Positions 26,468 to 34,747 of a DNA stretch of 64,000 bases are shown in pieces; within the stretch, counting starts at the first letter, position 1; every line of letters begins with the position of its first letter. Below the pieces are notes generated by a model, which was given only the letters and a program-made list of their open reading frames with translations, searched no databases and was not told where the DNA came from. Origin of the DNA: JACMQX01 sp044225675 (GTDB lineage Bacteria > Pseudomonadota > Gammaproteobacteria > Burkholderiales > Burkholderiaceae_C); NCBI GenBank assembly GCA_044225675.1, contig JBGAIH010000015.1, positions 1-64,000 of the forward strand. The letters are read 5' to 3'. The translations under genes and the position numbers were made by a program.

Positions 26468-27385
26468 TCAGACCGGGTCCCAGGGATAGAGCTGGGCACT
26501 GCTGTGCAGCGACATGAAGCTGCTCGCAAGAGCGGGTATCGCGTGCTCGGCGATCGCCTCCGGCGTCCAGCCTTCCGAGCGATGGATGCTGCGCAGCATG
26601 CGCGACTGGCCCATGAGGTAGATCTCATTGAGACGGATCGCGAAGATCTGGGCGTTGACGTGGCGCGCGGCGTCGGACGCGAGGTAAACCGCCAGCGGCG
26701 CGTTCTTGTCGGGCGTCATCCGCTTGAGCTTGTCGATCAGTGCGCGCTTTTCTTCGGTGTCGTCGGGGATCGAGTCCGTCATGCGGCTCCAGGCGATCGG
26801 CGCGATGCAGTTGGAGCGCACGTTGTAGCGGCCCATGTCCAGCGCGATCACTTTCGACAGAGCCGTGATGCCCAGCTTGGCGGCCGAGTAGTTGGCCTGG
26901 CCCACCATGCCGATCAGGCCCGAGCCGCTCGTCATGTGGATGTAGGCACCGCTTTCCTGCTGCCGGAAGGGACCTGCGGCGGCGCGGCTCACGTTGAACG
27001 AGCCGTGCAGGTGCACGTCGATCACGGCGCGCCAGTCCTGCGGATCCATCTTGTGGAAGATCGCGTCGCGTACGATGCCGGCGTTGTTGACGACGATGTC
27101 GACGCGGCCGAAGCTGTCCAGCGCCGCCTGCACGATCTTCTGGGCGCTGCTCCATTCCGACACGCTGTCGGTGCTGATCACCCCGCGGCCGCCGGCCTGC
27201 TCGACCAGCGCCAGCGTTTCAGCCGCCGGTGCATTGGAGTGCCCCTGCCCCTGCAGCGAGGTGCCGATGTCGTTGATGACGATGCTCGCGCCAGCCCGTG
27301 CCATGGCGACAGCCACCGCGCGGCCGATGCCGCCTCCCGATCCGGTGACGATGGCGACTTTCCCGGTGAGATCGACAGCTGGCAC
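26468..27385 (-). CDS. SDR-family 3-hydroxyacyl-CoA dehydrogenase-like protein
   Basis: A 305-residue SDR with TGSGGGIGRA (14-23), NNAGIVRD and the catalytic Y166-x3-K170 in YSAAKLG. The ND at about 38-39 after the second strand and the long C-terminal part resemble the dehydrogenase domain of peroxisomal multifunctional enzyme 2 (HSD17B4), which oxidises (3R)-hydroxyacyl-CoA. A sigma-70 promoter overlapped by the shared 15-bp palindrome lies immediately upstream, and a GntR regulator gene lies 110 bp upstream on the same strand. Confidence 0.87.
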   Translation of the reverse strand: MPAVDLTGKVAIVTGSGGGIGRAVAVAMARAGASIVINDIGTSLQGQGHSNAPAAETLALVEQAGGRGVISTDSVSEWSSAQKIVQAALDSFGRVDIVVNNAGIVRDAIFHKMDPQDWRAVIDVHLHGSFNVSRAAAGPFRQQESGAYIHMTSGSGLIGMVGQANYSAAKLGITALSKVIALDMGRYNVRSNCIAPIAWSRMTDSIPDDTEEKRALIDKLKRMTPDKNAPLAVYLASDAARHVNAQIFAIRLNEIYLMGQSRMLRSIHRSEGWTPEAIAEHAIPALASSFMSLHSSAQLYPWDPV

Positions 27386-27402
27386 GATAAGGTCCTCGGA
27401 TT

Positions 27403-27417
27403 ATTGGGTGACCCAAT
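27403..27417. promoter_or_regulatory. Operator ATTGGGTGACCCAAT (site 1)
   Basis: A perfect 15-bp palindrome with 7-nt arms about one centre base, 1 bp downstream of the -10 element of the SDR gene. It fits the GT-N-AC core of FadR-subfamily GntR operators. Two 13/15 matches occur at 40648 and 40764. Confidence 0.75.
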
Positions 27418-27418
27418 G

Positions 27419-27447
27419 ATTCTCGCGCGGAATGTCCGGCCGGTCAA
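27419..27447 (-). promoter_or_regulatory. Sigma-70 promoter of the SDR gene
   Basis: Minus-strand TTGACC (27447-27442), 17-bp spacer, GAGAAT (27424-27419). Operator site 1 directly follows the -10. Confidence 0.62.
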
Positions 27448-27495
27448 GAAGCGGCAGTGGCGGGGGTGGGCTGCGGGCTGCGTCGCAGCGCCGGG

Positions 27496-28263
27496 TCATC
27501 CACTGCGGGAGGCGACCTCGGCCAGGTAGATCTTCTGCAGCTTGAGAAGGTGTTCGCGCATGCGATGGGCGGCCGCCTCGGCGTCGCGTCGGCGCAGGTC
27601 CTCAAGCAGCTTGCGCCGAAATGGCATCACGGTCACGTTGGCGGTTCGCATGAAGTCCTCGACGAAGCGCAGCGTGATGGTCATGACGGCGTCGGTGACG
27701 ATCTCCAGCAGCGGGTTGTGCGTCATGCGCGCCAGGATCCGGTAGAAGTCCAGGTTGATCATCGTGCGGCGCGCTGCATCGCCTGCCTTGGCCGCCTGCT
27801 CGGCGTCCTTCACGTTCCGGGCCAGTTCCTCCAACTCCTCGTCCGTGCCACGTTCGCAGGCCAGCCGCACAACCTCCACGCCGATGATCAGGCGCGTCTC
27901 GGTCAGGTGCATGGGCTGGATGGTGCCCAGCGAGTAGAGGTCGGCCAGGCCGGCGCGTACGGCTGCAGCGCCACCGCCCCGGATGAAGGTGCCGCCCGTT
28001 GCGCCCTTCTTGACCTCGACCAGCCCGCTGTCGGCCAGCGAACGCAGCGCCTGCCGCACCGTGTTCCGGCTGACGCTCAGCTGTTCGGCCAGATCGCGTT
28101 CCGTGGGCAGGCGGTCGCCGGCCTTGAGCCGGCGCGACGCGATGAATTGGCGGACCTGCGCCTGGATCGAATCGGCCGGCCGCGAGGTGTCCACCGGCTT
28201 GAAGGCGATCCGGGTGGTCCGGCGTTTGGCGGGTGCGGCGCGCGGGCCGCTGGAGGTCGTCAT
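27496..28263 (-). CDS. FadR-subfamily GntR transcriptional regulator
   Basis: A 255-residue regulator: winged helix-turn-helix at about 37-95 (GDRLPTERDLAEQLSVSRNT, then RQALRSLADSGLVEVKKG) and an all-helical FCD ligand-binding domain at about 110-250, with acidic/His metal-ligand candidates in LDFYRIL and the H/R-rich C-terminal helix HRMREHL. Such proteins repress catabolic operons and release DNA on binding an acyl or carboxylate ligand. It is the only GntR protein in the window and the best candidate for the shared ATTGGGTGACCCAAT sites. Confidence 0.9.
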   Translation of the reverse strand: MTTSSGPRAAPAKRRTTRIAFKPVDTSRPADSIQAQVRQFIASRRLKAGDRLPTERDLAEQLSVSRNTVRQALRSLADSGLVEVKKGATGGTFIRGGGAAAVRAGLADLYSLGTIQPMHLTETRLIIGVEVVRLACERGTDEELEELARNVKDAEQAAKAGDAARRTMINLDFYRILARMTHNPLLEIVTDAVMTITLRFVEDFMRTANVTVMPFRRKLLEDLRRRDAEAAAHRMREHLLKLQKIYLAEVASRSG

Positions 28264-28345
28264 GACTGCAATGCTATGCGAACTGCGAGCCGCTGCCTCC
28301 TGGCACGAACCCGCAGGGCGGGGACGTCGGTGGATGACGTCCGCC

Positions 28346-28396
28346 GCAGGAGGTGCCGCGACGCAGGAGGTGCCATGCCGCAGGAAGTTCCGCGAC
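28346..28396. repeat. 17-bp tandem repeat, three copies
   Basis: GCAGGAGGTGCCGCGAC (28346-28362), GCAGGAGGTGCCATGCC (28363-28379) and GCAGGAAGTTCCGCGAC (28380-28396) lie in the gap between the divergent gntR and thioesterase genes. The first and third share the last five bases; the second and third diverge at 4-6 positions. Confidence 0.88.
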
Positions 28397-28507
28397 GCGA
28401 TCCCGACAGGCGGCGCGGCCCGGCGCTTGCGCGCACCCGGTTCGCGCGCGCCTTGCGGCTGCTACGCCTGCCACGCGATGCAGCAGCCCTCTGTATCATG
28501 TCGTTCG

Positions 28508-28921
28508 ATGCCAGCCGTTCCGATCGACACCATTCCCTTCGCCCAGCTCGTCGGCATGACGCTGGCCTATGCCGAGGGCGGCCGCTCGTCGTGCCGCGTG
28601 CAGTTGCAGCCGCAGCTGCTCAACTCCAACGGCGTGGCGCATGGCGGGCTGAGTTTCACGCTGGCCGACACCTGCATGGGCCAGGCGGTCCGCTCCACGC
28701 TCGAGCCAGGGCAGGGCGCAGTCACGGTCGAGTGCAAGATCAACTACTTTCGCCCAGGCGCCGGCAGCGAGTTGCGCAGCGAAAGCGAGGTGGTCCATCG
28801 CACCCGTTCGCTGGCGAGCGTGCAGTGCCGCATCCTGGCCGGCGGCGAGCTGGTGGCGACGGCGCACGGCACCTTTGCGATCCGCCCGAAGCCGGTGACG
28901 CCGCCGGGCGCATCCGCATGA
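28508..28921 (+). CDS. PaaI-family hotdog thioesterase
   Basis: A 137-residue single hotdog domain. The motif LNSNGVAHGGLSFTLADTCMG carries the conserved Asn/His-Gly-Gly and Asp of the PaaI group, which hydrolyse aromatic or short-chain acyl-CoA to free CoA. It overlaps the paaX-like gene by 4 bp (ATGA), so both are probably co-translated, and it is divergent from gntR. The role may be to rescue CoA from stalled intermediates. Confidence 0.87.
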   Translation: MPAVPIDTIPFAQLVGMTLAYAEGGRSSCRVQLQPQLLNSNGVAHGGLSFTLADTCMGQAVRSTLEPGQGAVTVECKINYFRPGAGSELRSESEVVHRTRSLASVQCRILAGGELVATAHGTFAIRPKPVTPPGASA

Positions 28922-29784
28922 CGAGGCCCGCGCAGCCCAGGTCCCGCGCGGCCGACGCTGCGCCTGCGGAGGCGGCCGACGCGTCGCCGAGCGCTCGCTC
29001 GATGCTGCTGACCCTGCTGGGCGAGTTCGTCTATCCGTCGACGGAGCCGGTGTGGACCGCCACGCTGCTGGCGGCGCTCGACGCCGTCGGCATCGCCGAG
29101 AAGTCGGCGCGGCAGGCGCTGGCACGGGCCAGTGCTTCGGGCTGGATCGAAGGCGGCAAGCAGGGCCGGCAGGCCTGGTGGCGGCTCACGGCGCCGGGAA
29201 CGCGGCTGATCGCCGAAGGTTCGCAGCGCGTGCGGGGCTTGCGCCATGCATCCCAGGAGTGGACGGGCAGCTGGCTGCTGGTCCACATCACCCTGCCGGA
29301 AAGCCGGCGTGCCGACCGGCTGCGGCTGTACCGCATGCTGCAATGGATGGGTTTTGGCTCGCCGACGCCGGGCCTGTGGATCTGCCCGCATCTTGACCGC
29401 GCCGATGCGGTCCAGGCCCAGCTGAGCCGGCTCGGGCTCGACGGCCAGGCCCTGGCCTTTCACGCACGGGCGCTGCAGTTCGGGCTGCCACAGTCCGAAC
29501 TGGTGACGCGGGCCTGGAACGTACCGGCGCTGGCCGCCGCCTACCAGGCGCTCGATGCGCGCTTTGCCGGCCTGCGGCCGCGCAGCGACGAGGCGTTCTT
29601 CATGGCGCATGTGCAGCTGGTCAATGCCTTGCAGCGCCTGCCCTCGATCGATCCGGGCCTGCCGGCCGCACTGCTGCCGGCGCCGTGGGAGGGCGAGCGC
29701 GTGACGCGCCGGCTGGAACAGCTGCGGCTCAAGTGGCGCGACGCCGCGCACGTGCATTGGCGGCGGCTGATCGAAGCGGCGTGA
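28918..29784 (+). CDS. PaaX-family transcriptional repressor
   Basis: A 288-residue regulator. The N-terminal winged helix (SMLLTLLGEFVYP, then KSARQALARASASGWIEG) and the middle segment WTGSWLLVHITLPESRRADR plus LRLYRMLQWMGFGSPTPGLW are diagnostic of PaaX. PaaX proteins repress catabolic operons and respond to an aryl-CoA ester, classically phenylacetyl-CoA. No paa ring-oxidation genes are present, so the effector here is probably a different acyl-CoA made by the island. Confidence 0.9.
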   Translation: MTRPAQPRSRAADAAPAEAADASPSARSMLLTLLGEFVYPSTEPVWTATLLAALDAVGIAEKSARQALARASASGWIEGGKQGRQAWWRLTAPGTRLIAEGSQRVRGLRHASQEWTGSWLLVHITLPESRRADRLRLYRMLQWMGFGSPTPGLWICPHLDRADAVQAQLSRLGLDGQALAFHARALQFGLPQSELVTRAWNVPALAAAYQALDARFAGLRPRSDEAFFMAHVQLVNALQRLPSIDPGLPAALLPAPWEGERVTRRLEQLRLKWRDAAHVHWRRLIEAA

Positions 29785-29899
29785 GGCCAAAGCCCGCCGC
29801 ATCGCGGGGATCCGCGCGATCGGCGCATTGCAGGCGGACCGCCGGCGCATGGGCGGCCCGTCGCAGGCGCTCGCCGACTGCGTGCCTGCGACGGGCCGC

Positions 29900-31600
29900 T
29901 CAGCTGCCCAACCAACTGTCCCGCAGCGCACGCTTGTCGATCTTGCCGGCCGCGTTCGTCGGCAGGGACTCACTTCGCAGCCACCAGCGGGTCGGCACCT
30001 CGAAGCGGCCCAGCGAGCGGGCCGCATGCTCGGCCAGCTCTGCGGCATCCGCCGCGTGGCCGGGCCGCAGCGTCACCGCCGCGGCCACCTCCTCGCCCAG
30101 GTCGGCATGCGGTAGCGGCAATACCGCCACCTCCTGGATGGAGGGATGCGTCGCCAGGCGCTGCTCGACGTGCGCGCAGGCGATGTTCTCGCCAGCGCGG
30201 ATCACGATGTCCTTGGACCGTCCGCTGAGGAACAGGTAGCCGTCGGCCAGCGCGCCCAGGTCGCCGGTGCGGATCCAGCCCTCGGCATCCGCCACCGGCC
30301 GGTCGTCGGCCCAGCAGCCCAGCGTCGCAGTGGGCGTGCGCGCGAGGATCTCGCCTATGCCCTGCCCGTCGGGCTGGGCGATGCGCAGCTCCACCACGGG
30401 CAACGGCTTGCCGACGCAGCCGGGCCGGCCCTGCAGATCGTCGGCCGATCCGGCCGCCAGTACGCCGCCGGCCTCGGTGCAGCCGTAGAGGCTGCCGACG
30501 CTCTTGCGCACACCCGGGAAGGCCTGGCGCACCTTTTCGCGCAGCTCGGCCGGAATGGCCGCGCCGCCCATCGGGATCGAGCGCAGGCTCGACACGTCGT
30601 GGTGCGCGAGGTCGGGGTGCTCCACCACGCGCGACACCATGGTCGGGATGCTGCCCCACACCCGCACCTGCTCCTGCGCGATGAGCCGAAGCACGGCCGC
30701 CGGGTCGAAGCGCCCTTCGAGCAGCGCCAGCCGCCCCCCGGACAGCAGCGTCGAGATGCTGACCTGGATGCCGGCGAGGTGGAACAGCGGCACCGTCAGC
30801 AGGCTCACCGTGCCCGGCGCGTCGGCCGGCAGCTCGTCGGGCAGCCGGCCCGTCAGCGCGAGCAGGTTGTGGATGTTGGCGACCACGCCGCGCTGCGACA
30901 TCAGCACGCCCTTGGCCTGCCCGGTCGTGCCCGAGGTGTACATGATGATGGCCAGGTCGTCTTCGCGCACCGGCGGCAGCGCGGGCAACGGGGGGATGGC
31001 GGCATCGAGCCCGGCCGTCGCGGCGTCGACCCCGCCCTTCGGGGCGTCGACCCATTTCCGCACGCTGCTCATGTCGAGCACGGGCGGCGGTGCACCCGGC
31101 GGCTCGCTGCCGTGCGGCCCTGCGCCGGTTCCGCCCGCCGCGGCGACGAGGCCGCGCCGCTCCGGCTGGTCGGCCAGCACGAGGGCCGGCTCGATCTCGT
31201 CCAGCGCGTGCCGCACCTCCTGCGGGCTCCACCAGGCATTGCACAGCACGGCCACGCCACCGAGCGCCTGCACGGCCCAGAAGCCGGCGAGCCATTCGAT
31301 GCTGTTGTAGGCCAGCAGGACCACGCGCCGGCCCGGTCCGACGCCCAGCGGGGCCAGGCCCGCCGCGACGCGCGCCACGGCGGCTTCGAAGTCCGCGAAG
31401 CTGAGCCGGCGCGCCCCTTCGACGAGAAAGGTGCGCGCCGGCCAGCGGCGGCCACCACGCAGCAGCTCGGCCATGCTGCGCGGCCGCACCCGGTAGACCT
31501 TGCAGGGGTGGCCATTGACCAACTCCACACCGATCTCCCGGCCCCACACGGCGGGTACGTGCGGGTCGGCCGCGCCGGTCCCGCTGAGCGTCTGAGGCAT
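29900..31600 (-). CDS. AMP-forming acyl-CoA ligase
   Basis: A 566-residue class I adenylate-forming enzyme. The P-loop IIMYTSGTTGQAKGV, the A5 region YGCTEAGG, the hinge GRSKDIVIRAGENI and the C-terminal lysine in NAAGKIDKRAL are all present. It activates a carboxylic acid to acyl-CoA through an acyl-AMP. It lies 4 bp downstream of the CaiB-type transferase gene, giving the unit two routes to a CoA ester. The substrate is unknown. Confidence 0.9.
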   Translation of the reverse strand: MPQTLSGTGAADPHVPAVWGREIGVELVNGHPCKVYRVRPRSMAELLRGGRRWPARTFLVEGARRLSFADFEAAVARVAAGLAPLGVGPGRRVVLLAYNSIEWLAGFWAVQALGGVAVLCNAWWSPQEVRHALDEIEPALVLADQPERRGLVAAAGGTGAGPHGSEPPGAPPPVLDMSSVRKWVDAPKGGVDAATAGLDAAIPPLPALPPVREDDLAIIMYTSGTTGQAKGVLMSQRGVVANIHNLLALTGRLPDELPADAPGTVSLLTVPLFHLAGIQVSISTLLSGGRLALLEGRFDPAAVLRLIAQEQVRVWGSIPTMVSRVVEHPDLAHHDVSSLRSIPMGGAAIPAELREKVRQAFPGVRKSVGSLYGCTEAGGVLAAGSADDLQGRPGCVGKPLPVVELRIAQPDGQGIGEILARTPTATLGCWADDRPVADAEGWIRTGDLGALADGYLFLSGRSKDIVIRAGENIACAHVEQRLATHPSIQEVAVLPLPHADLGEEVAAAVTLRPGHAADAAELAEHAARSLGRFEVPTRWWLRSESLPTNAAGKIDKRALRDSWLGS

Positions 31601-31604
31601 GGCG

Positions 31605-32849
31605 CTAGTCCTTCTGCGCTGCGGGAGCGGGCGCGAGCAGCTGCGCGATCTCCTGCGGGCTGAAGCCGGCTTCGGCCAGCACCGCGCCGCCATGCTCGCC
31701 GGTCGCGGGCGCGGGCGGCGCGCTGCTGCGGCGCCGGCTGTCGAAGCGGATGGGCGCGTCCACCGAGCGGTGCCCCGCCACCTCGATCCAGGCGCCGCTG
31801 GCTTCTGCCTGCGCGTCGGTCAGGACCTCCTCGGGCGTCTGCACCGGGGCCCACCACACGCCGTGGCGGTCGAGCTCGGCGGCCCAGTGCGCCATCGGTG
31901 CGCTGGCGAATGCCGCGTCGAACAGGCCGATCAGCTCGGCCGCATGGGTGCCGATGCCGCGCGCGTCCTTGAAGCGCTCGTCGTCGATGAGCTGCGGCTG
32001 GCCGATGGCGCGCAGCACCGCCGGCAGGTGGCGACGCGCTTCCACGCCGACCAGAAAGAACCAGCGGTCGTCCGCCGTGCGGTAGCTGTTGTACATCGGG
32101 GTACGCGAGGCCTGGCGCGGCCGCGGCGGGCGCGGGTGGCCGCCCATGGCCTGCTGCCCGAGTTCGCCGCCCAGCGCCCACATGCCGGTGCGAAGCAGCG
32201 AGGCTTCGACAAAGCGGCCCTGGCCGGTGCGCTGGCGCTCCAGCAGGGCCGCGAGGATGCCGCTGGCCGCCGCCATGGCCGTGAACGCGTCGCCCACGCC
32301 CTGCAGCAGGGCGGGCGGCGCCGTTCCGGCTGTCGTGGTCTCGTGGGCCACGCCGGTGCGGCCATAGAACGCAGCGATGTCGTAGCCCGGCCGGTCCTGG
32401 TCCGGGCCGCCCCAGCCGTAGGCGCTGACGGAGCAGTACACCAGTCGCGGGTGGCGCGCGCGCAGCGCATCAGCCGCCAGGCCCATGCGCTGCAGGGCAT
32501 CGGGCCGCAGGTTCGTGAGCAGCACGTCGGCGCCGGCCAGCAGCCGCTCGAGCGCCGCACGCCCGGCCTCGGTCTTGGTGTCCAGCACCAGCGAGCGCTT
32601 GGCGCGGTTGGCCAGGGTGAAGGCGGCATTGGGCGTGCCGTCGCGTGCGCCCATGCGTGTGAAGATGGTGCGCATCGGCTCGCCGCCCGGTGGCTCCACC
32701 TTGACGACATCGGCGCCCCAGTCGGCCAGCAGACCGCCGGCCAGGGGGCCGGCCATCCAGTGGCCAAATTCGATGACGCGCACGCCGGCAAGCGGCATGG
32801 CGGGCGGCGGATCGGCAGAGGTCTGCGGGTCGGGGGTCTTCGCGTCCAT
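31605..32849 (-). CDS. CaiB/BaiF family III CoA-transferase
   Basis: A 414-residue formyl-CoA-transferase-like protein. The N-terminal VRVIEFGHWMAGPLAGGLLA and the NLRPDALQRMGL segment are typical, and the catalytic aspartate is D187 in QGVGDAFT. Family III enzymes move CoA between carboxylic acids through an aspartyl-CoA intermediate. The gene follows a good minus-strand promoter and faces the crotonase pair. Confidence 0.92.
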   Translation of the reverse strand: MDAKTPDPQTSADPPPAMPLAGVRVIEFGHWMAGPLAGGLLADWGADVVKVEPPGGEPMRTIFTRMGARDGTPNAAFTLANRAKRSLVLDTKTEAGRAALERLLAGADVLLTNLRPDALQRMGLAADALRARHPRLVYCSVSAYGWGGPDQDRPGYDIAAFYGRTGVAHETTTAGTAPPALLQGVGDAFTAMAAASGILAALLERQRTGQGRFVEASLLRTGMWALGGELGQQAMGGHPRPPRPRQASRTPMYNSYRTADDRWFFLVGVEARRHLPAVLRAIGQPQLIDDERFKDARGIGTHAAELIGLFDAAFASAPMAHWAAELDRHGVWWAPVQTPEEVLTDAQAEASGAWIEVAGHRSVDAPIRFDSRRRSSAPPAPATGEHGGAVLAEAGFSPQEIAQLLAPAPAAQKD

Positions 32850-32855
32850 TCCAAA

Positions 32856-32884
32856 ATGCTACAAACACTGGACGCAAGTGTCAA
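32856..32884 (-). promoter_or_regulatory. Sigma-70 promoter of the CaiB/ligase unit
   Basis: Minus-strand TTGACA (32884-32879), 17-bp spacer, TAGCAT (32861-32856), 7 bp before the CaiB start codon. This leaves a very short or absent leader, so the transcript may be leaderless or the start lies elsewhere. Confidence 0.5.
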
Positions 32885-32924
32885 TCGTTGTATCATGATG
32901 GCCTGTTTGCAAAGGAGCCTTTCC

Positions 32925-33791
32925 ATGGACGATGCCGTCGTGATCGAGCGGGAAGGTCCGGTCGCCAGGCTGGTGATGAACCGGCCCGAGAAGCACAACG
33001 CCCTGCGCTTCGACGACCTGGACCGCCTGGTGGCCGCGCTGCACGAGGCCGAGGAGGACGACGACGTGAAGGTGATCGTCCTCAAGGGCAACGGCCCTTC
33101 GTTCTGCGCCGGCCATGACTACAACGACGCTTTGCGCTCCTACGGCCTGGAGCCGGGCCCGCAGGGCGGACGGCCCCGCCGCCCGAGCCAGCGCGCGCGG
33201 CTGCTGCGCGACCGCCGGCTCGGCCGCAACTACATGGCGTTCCAGAACGCGCTCAAGCCGGTCATCGCGCAGGTGCACGGCCACTGCACGGGCGTGGGCA
33301 TCTACCTGGTCGAGCTGGTGGACCTGGCCATCGCAGCGGTGGACACGCAGTTCAGCCATGCCGAGCAGCGCCTGGGCCTGGCGGGCAACACCTGGCACAT
33401 GAACAGCCAGATCCTGATGTACGGCGCCAAGAAGGCGCGCGAGCTGATGCTGCTGGGCGACGCCTTCGACGGCCCCACCGCCGAACGCCTGGGGCTGGTG
33501 AACCTGGCGGTACCACTGCCGCAGCTGCAGGCCACGGTGGACGATTGGGCGCGCCGCATCGCCAGGCATCCGCGTGACGCGCTCGTCACGGGCCGCGCCA
33601 TGCACCAGATGGCCATGGACAGTCTGGGCGCATCGGAGCAGTTCGCGCGCGGCTTCGTCGGCCACACGCTGGGCACGAACCTGCGCTTCGAGGAGGACGA
33701 GTTCAACTTCCTGCGCGAGCGCACGCGCCAGGGCACGACCGCGACCTTCAAGCAGCGCGACCAGCGTTTCGACGACCCCGCCACCGACTGA
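32925..33791 (+). CDS. Enoyl-CoA hydratase/isomerase (crotonase) 1
   Basis: A 288-residue crotonase-fold protein: the oxyanion segments GNGPSFCAGHDYND and VHGHCTGVGIYLVE are clear. An Arg/Pro-rich loop (about residues 82-104, RPRRPSQRARLLRDRR) is inserted before helix 3, and the usual catalytic glutamates are not obvious, so it may be a hydratase, isomerase or hydrolase. AAGGAG lies 8 bp before the ATG. It is followed 21 bp later by a second crotonase. Confidence 0.87.
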   Translation: MDDAVVIEREGPVARLVMNRPEKHNALRFDDLDRLVAALHEAEEDDDVKVIVLKGNGPSFCAGHDYNDALRSYGLEPGPQGGRPRRPSQRARLLRDRRLGRNYMAFQNALKPVIAQVHGHCTGVGIYLVELVDLAIAAVDTQFSHAEQRLGLAGNTWHMNSQILMYGAKKARELMLLGDAFDGPTAERLGLVNLAVPLPQLQATVDDWARRIARHPRDALVTGRAMHQMAMDSLGASEQFARGFVGHTLGTNLRFEEDEFNFLRERTRQGTTATFKQRDQRFDDPATD

Positions 33792-33812
33792 ACGTCCGAA
33801 GAGGAGACCGCC

Positions 33813-34667
33813 ATGGAACTCAAAGTCACCGACAGCCACGTCGACCAGGGCGTCGCCCTCGTGCGCCTGAACCGGCCCGACCGGGGCAATTCCTGGACGC
33901 ACCGCATGAACGCAGAATACCGCTGGCTCATGAAGTCGCATGACGACAACCCGGAGGTGCGGGTGATCGTGGTCACCGGCGCCGGCCGCCAGTTCTGCGT
34001 CGGTGCCGACTTCCGCGCGCTCGAGCATCATCAGGCGTCGGACAAGGACTATGTCCAGGAAGGCCAGGCCCAGGTCCGTGAGCAGGCCCTGGCCGAGCCT
34101 GGTCACGGCGTGGAGCCCGAGTTCGACCACGACCTGGTCTGGCACTGGGGCCTGGCCAAGCCGGTGATCGCTGCCGTCAACGGGGCCTGCGCGGGCATCG
34201 CGGTGGCGCTGGCCGCGTTCTGCGACCTGCGCTACGCGGCCGCTGGCGCGAAGTTCACCACCTCCACGGCGCGGCTGGGCCTGCCGTCGGAGTACGGTCT
34301 GTCGTGGGTGCTGCCGCGGCTCATGGGCCTGGCGCCTGCGGTGGACGTTCTGTTCACCGGGCGCGTGGTGCGCGCCGAAGAGATGCAGTCGCTGGGTTTT
34401 CTCCACGGCGTGCTGCCGGCCGAGGACTTCGAGGCGCAGGTGCTGGCGCGGGCGCGCGAGATGGCCGCCACCGTCTCGCCGATGGCGGTGCGGGCGGCCA
34501 AGCGCCAGATCTATGCGGAGCAGCTGCGCCTGCAACCTGGGCGGTCGGTGGAGGATGCCAAGCGCCTGACGGCCGAACTGCTGCGCCACCCCGACTGCCG
34601 CGAAGGCGTCACGGCGATGCAGCAAAAGCGTGCGCCCGTTTTTGCGCCGCTTGACGCGGCGACCTGA
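33813..34667 (+). CDS. Enoyl-CoA hydratase/isomerase (crotonase) 2
   Basis: A 284-residue crotonase. GAGRQFCVGADFRAL forms one half of the oxyanion hole and VNGACAGIAVALA the other; ARLGLPSEYGLSWVLPRLMG is the helix carrying the usual active-site region, with Glu in PSEYG. It is co-transcribed with crotonase 1. Two crotonases in tandem suggest sequential steps or a two-branch pathway. Confidence 0.88.
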   Translation: MELKVTDSHVDQGVALVRLNRPDRGNSWTHRMNAEYRWLMKSHDDNPEVRVIVVTGAGRQFCVGADFRALEHHQASDKDYVQEGQAQVREQALAEPGHGVEPEFDHDLVWHWGLAKPVIAAVNGACAGIAVALAAFCDLRYAAAGAKFTTSTARLGLPSEYGLSWVLPRLMGLAPAVDVLFTGRVVRAEEMQSLGFLHGVLPAEDFEAQVLARAREMAATVSPMAVRAAKRQIYAEQLRLQPGRSVEDAKRLTAELLRHPDCREGVTAMQQKRAPVFAPLDAAT

Positions 34668-34747
34668 AGCCGGTGGTCCGAGGGGGTCGGCCGCCGCACC
34701 GATGCCTGCGTCCTGGCGCACGCTGGGGCCGCCTCCTGGCCGGCGCC

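Noticed and set aside
28346..28396. CRISPR array
   Set aside because: Three 17-bp units without spacers are a simple tandem repeat, and no cas gene is present.
27457..28917. An in-frame N-terminal extension of about 487 codons before the PaaX gene
   Set aside because: It covers the antisense of gntR and the repeat region; PaaX homology begins only at the ATG that overlaps the thioesterase stop.
29785..29899. Terminator between the convergent PaaX and ligase genes
   Set aside because: Several GC-rich pairings are possible but none is followed by a T-run on either strand.
34673..34747. A small gene between the second crotonase and the Bug 1 gene
   Set aside because: The 80-bp convergent gap shows no start with a ribosome-binding site or family motif.
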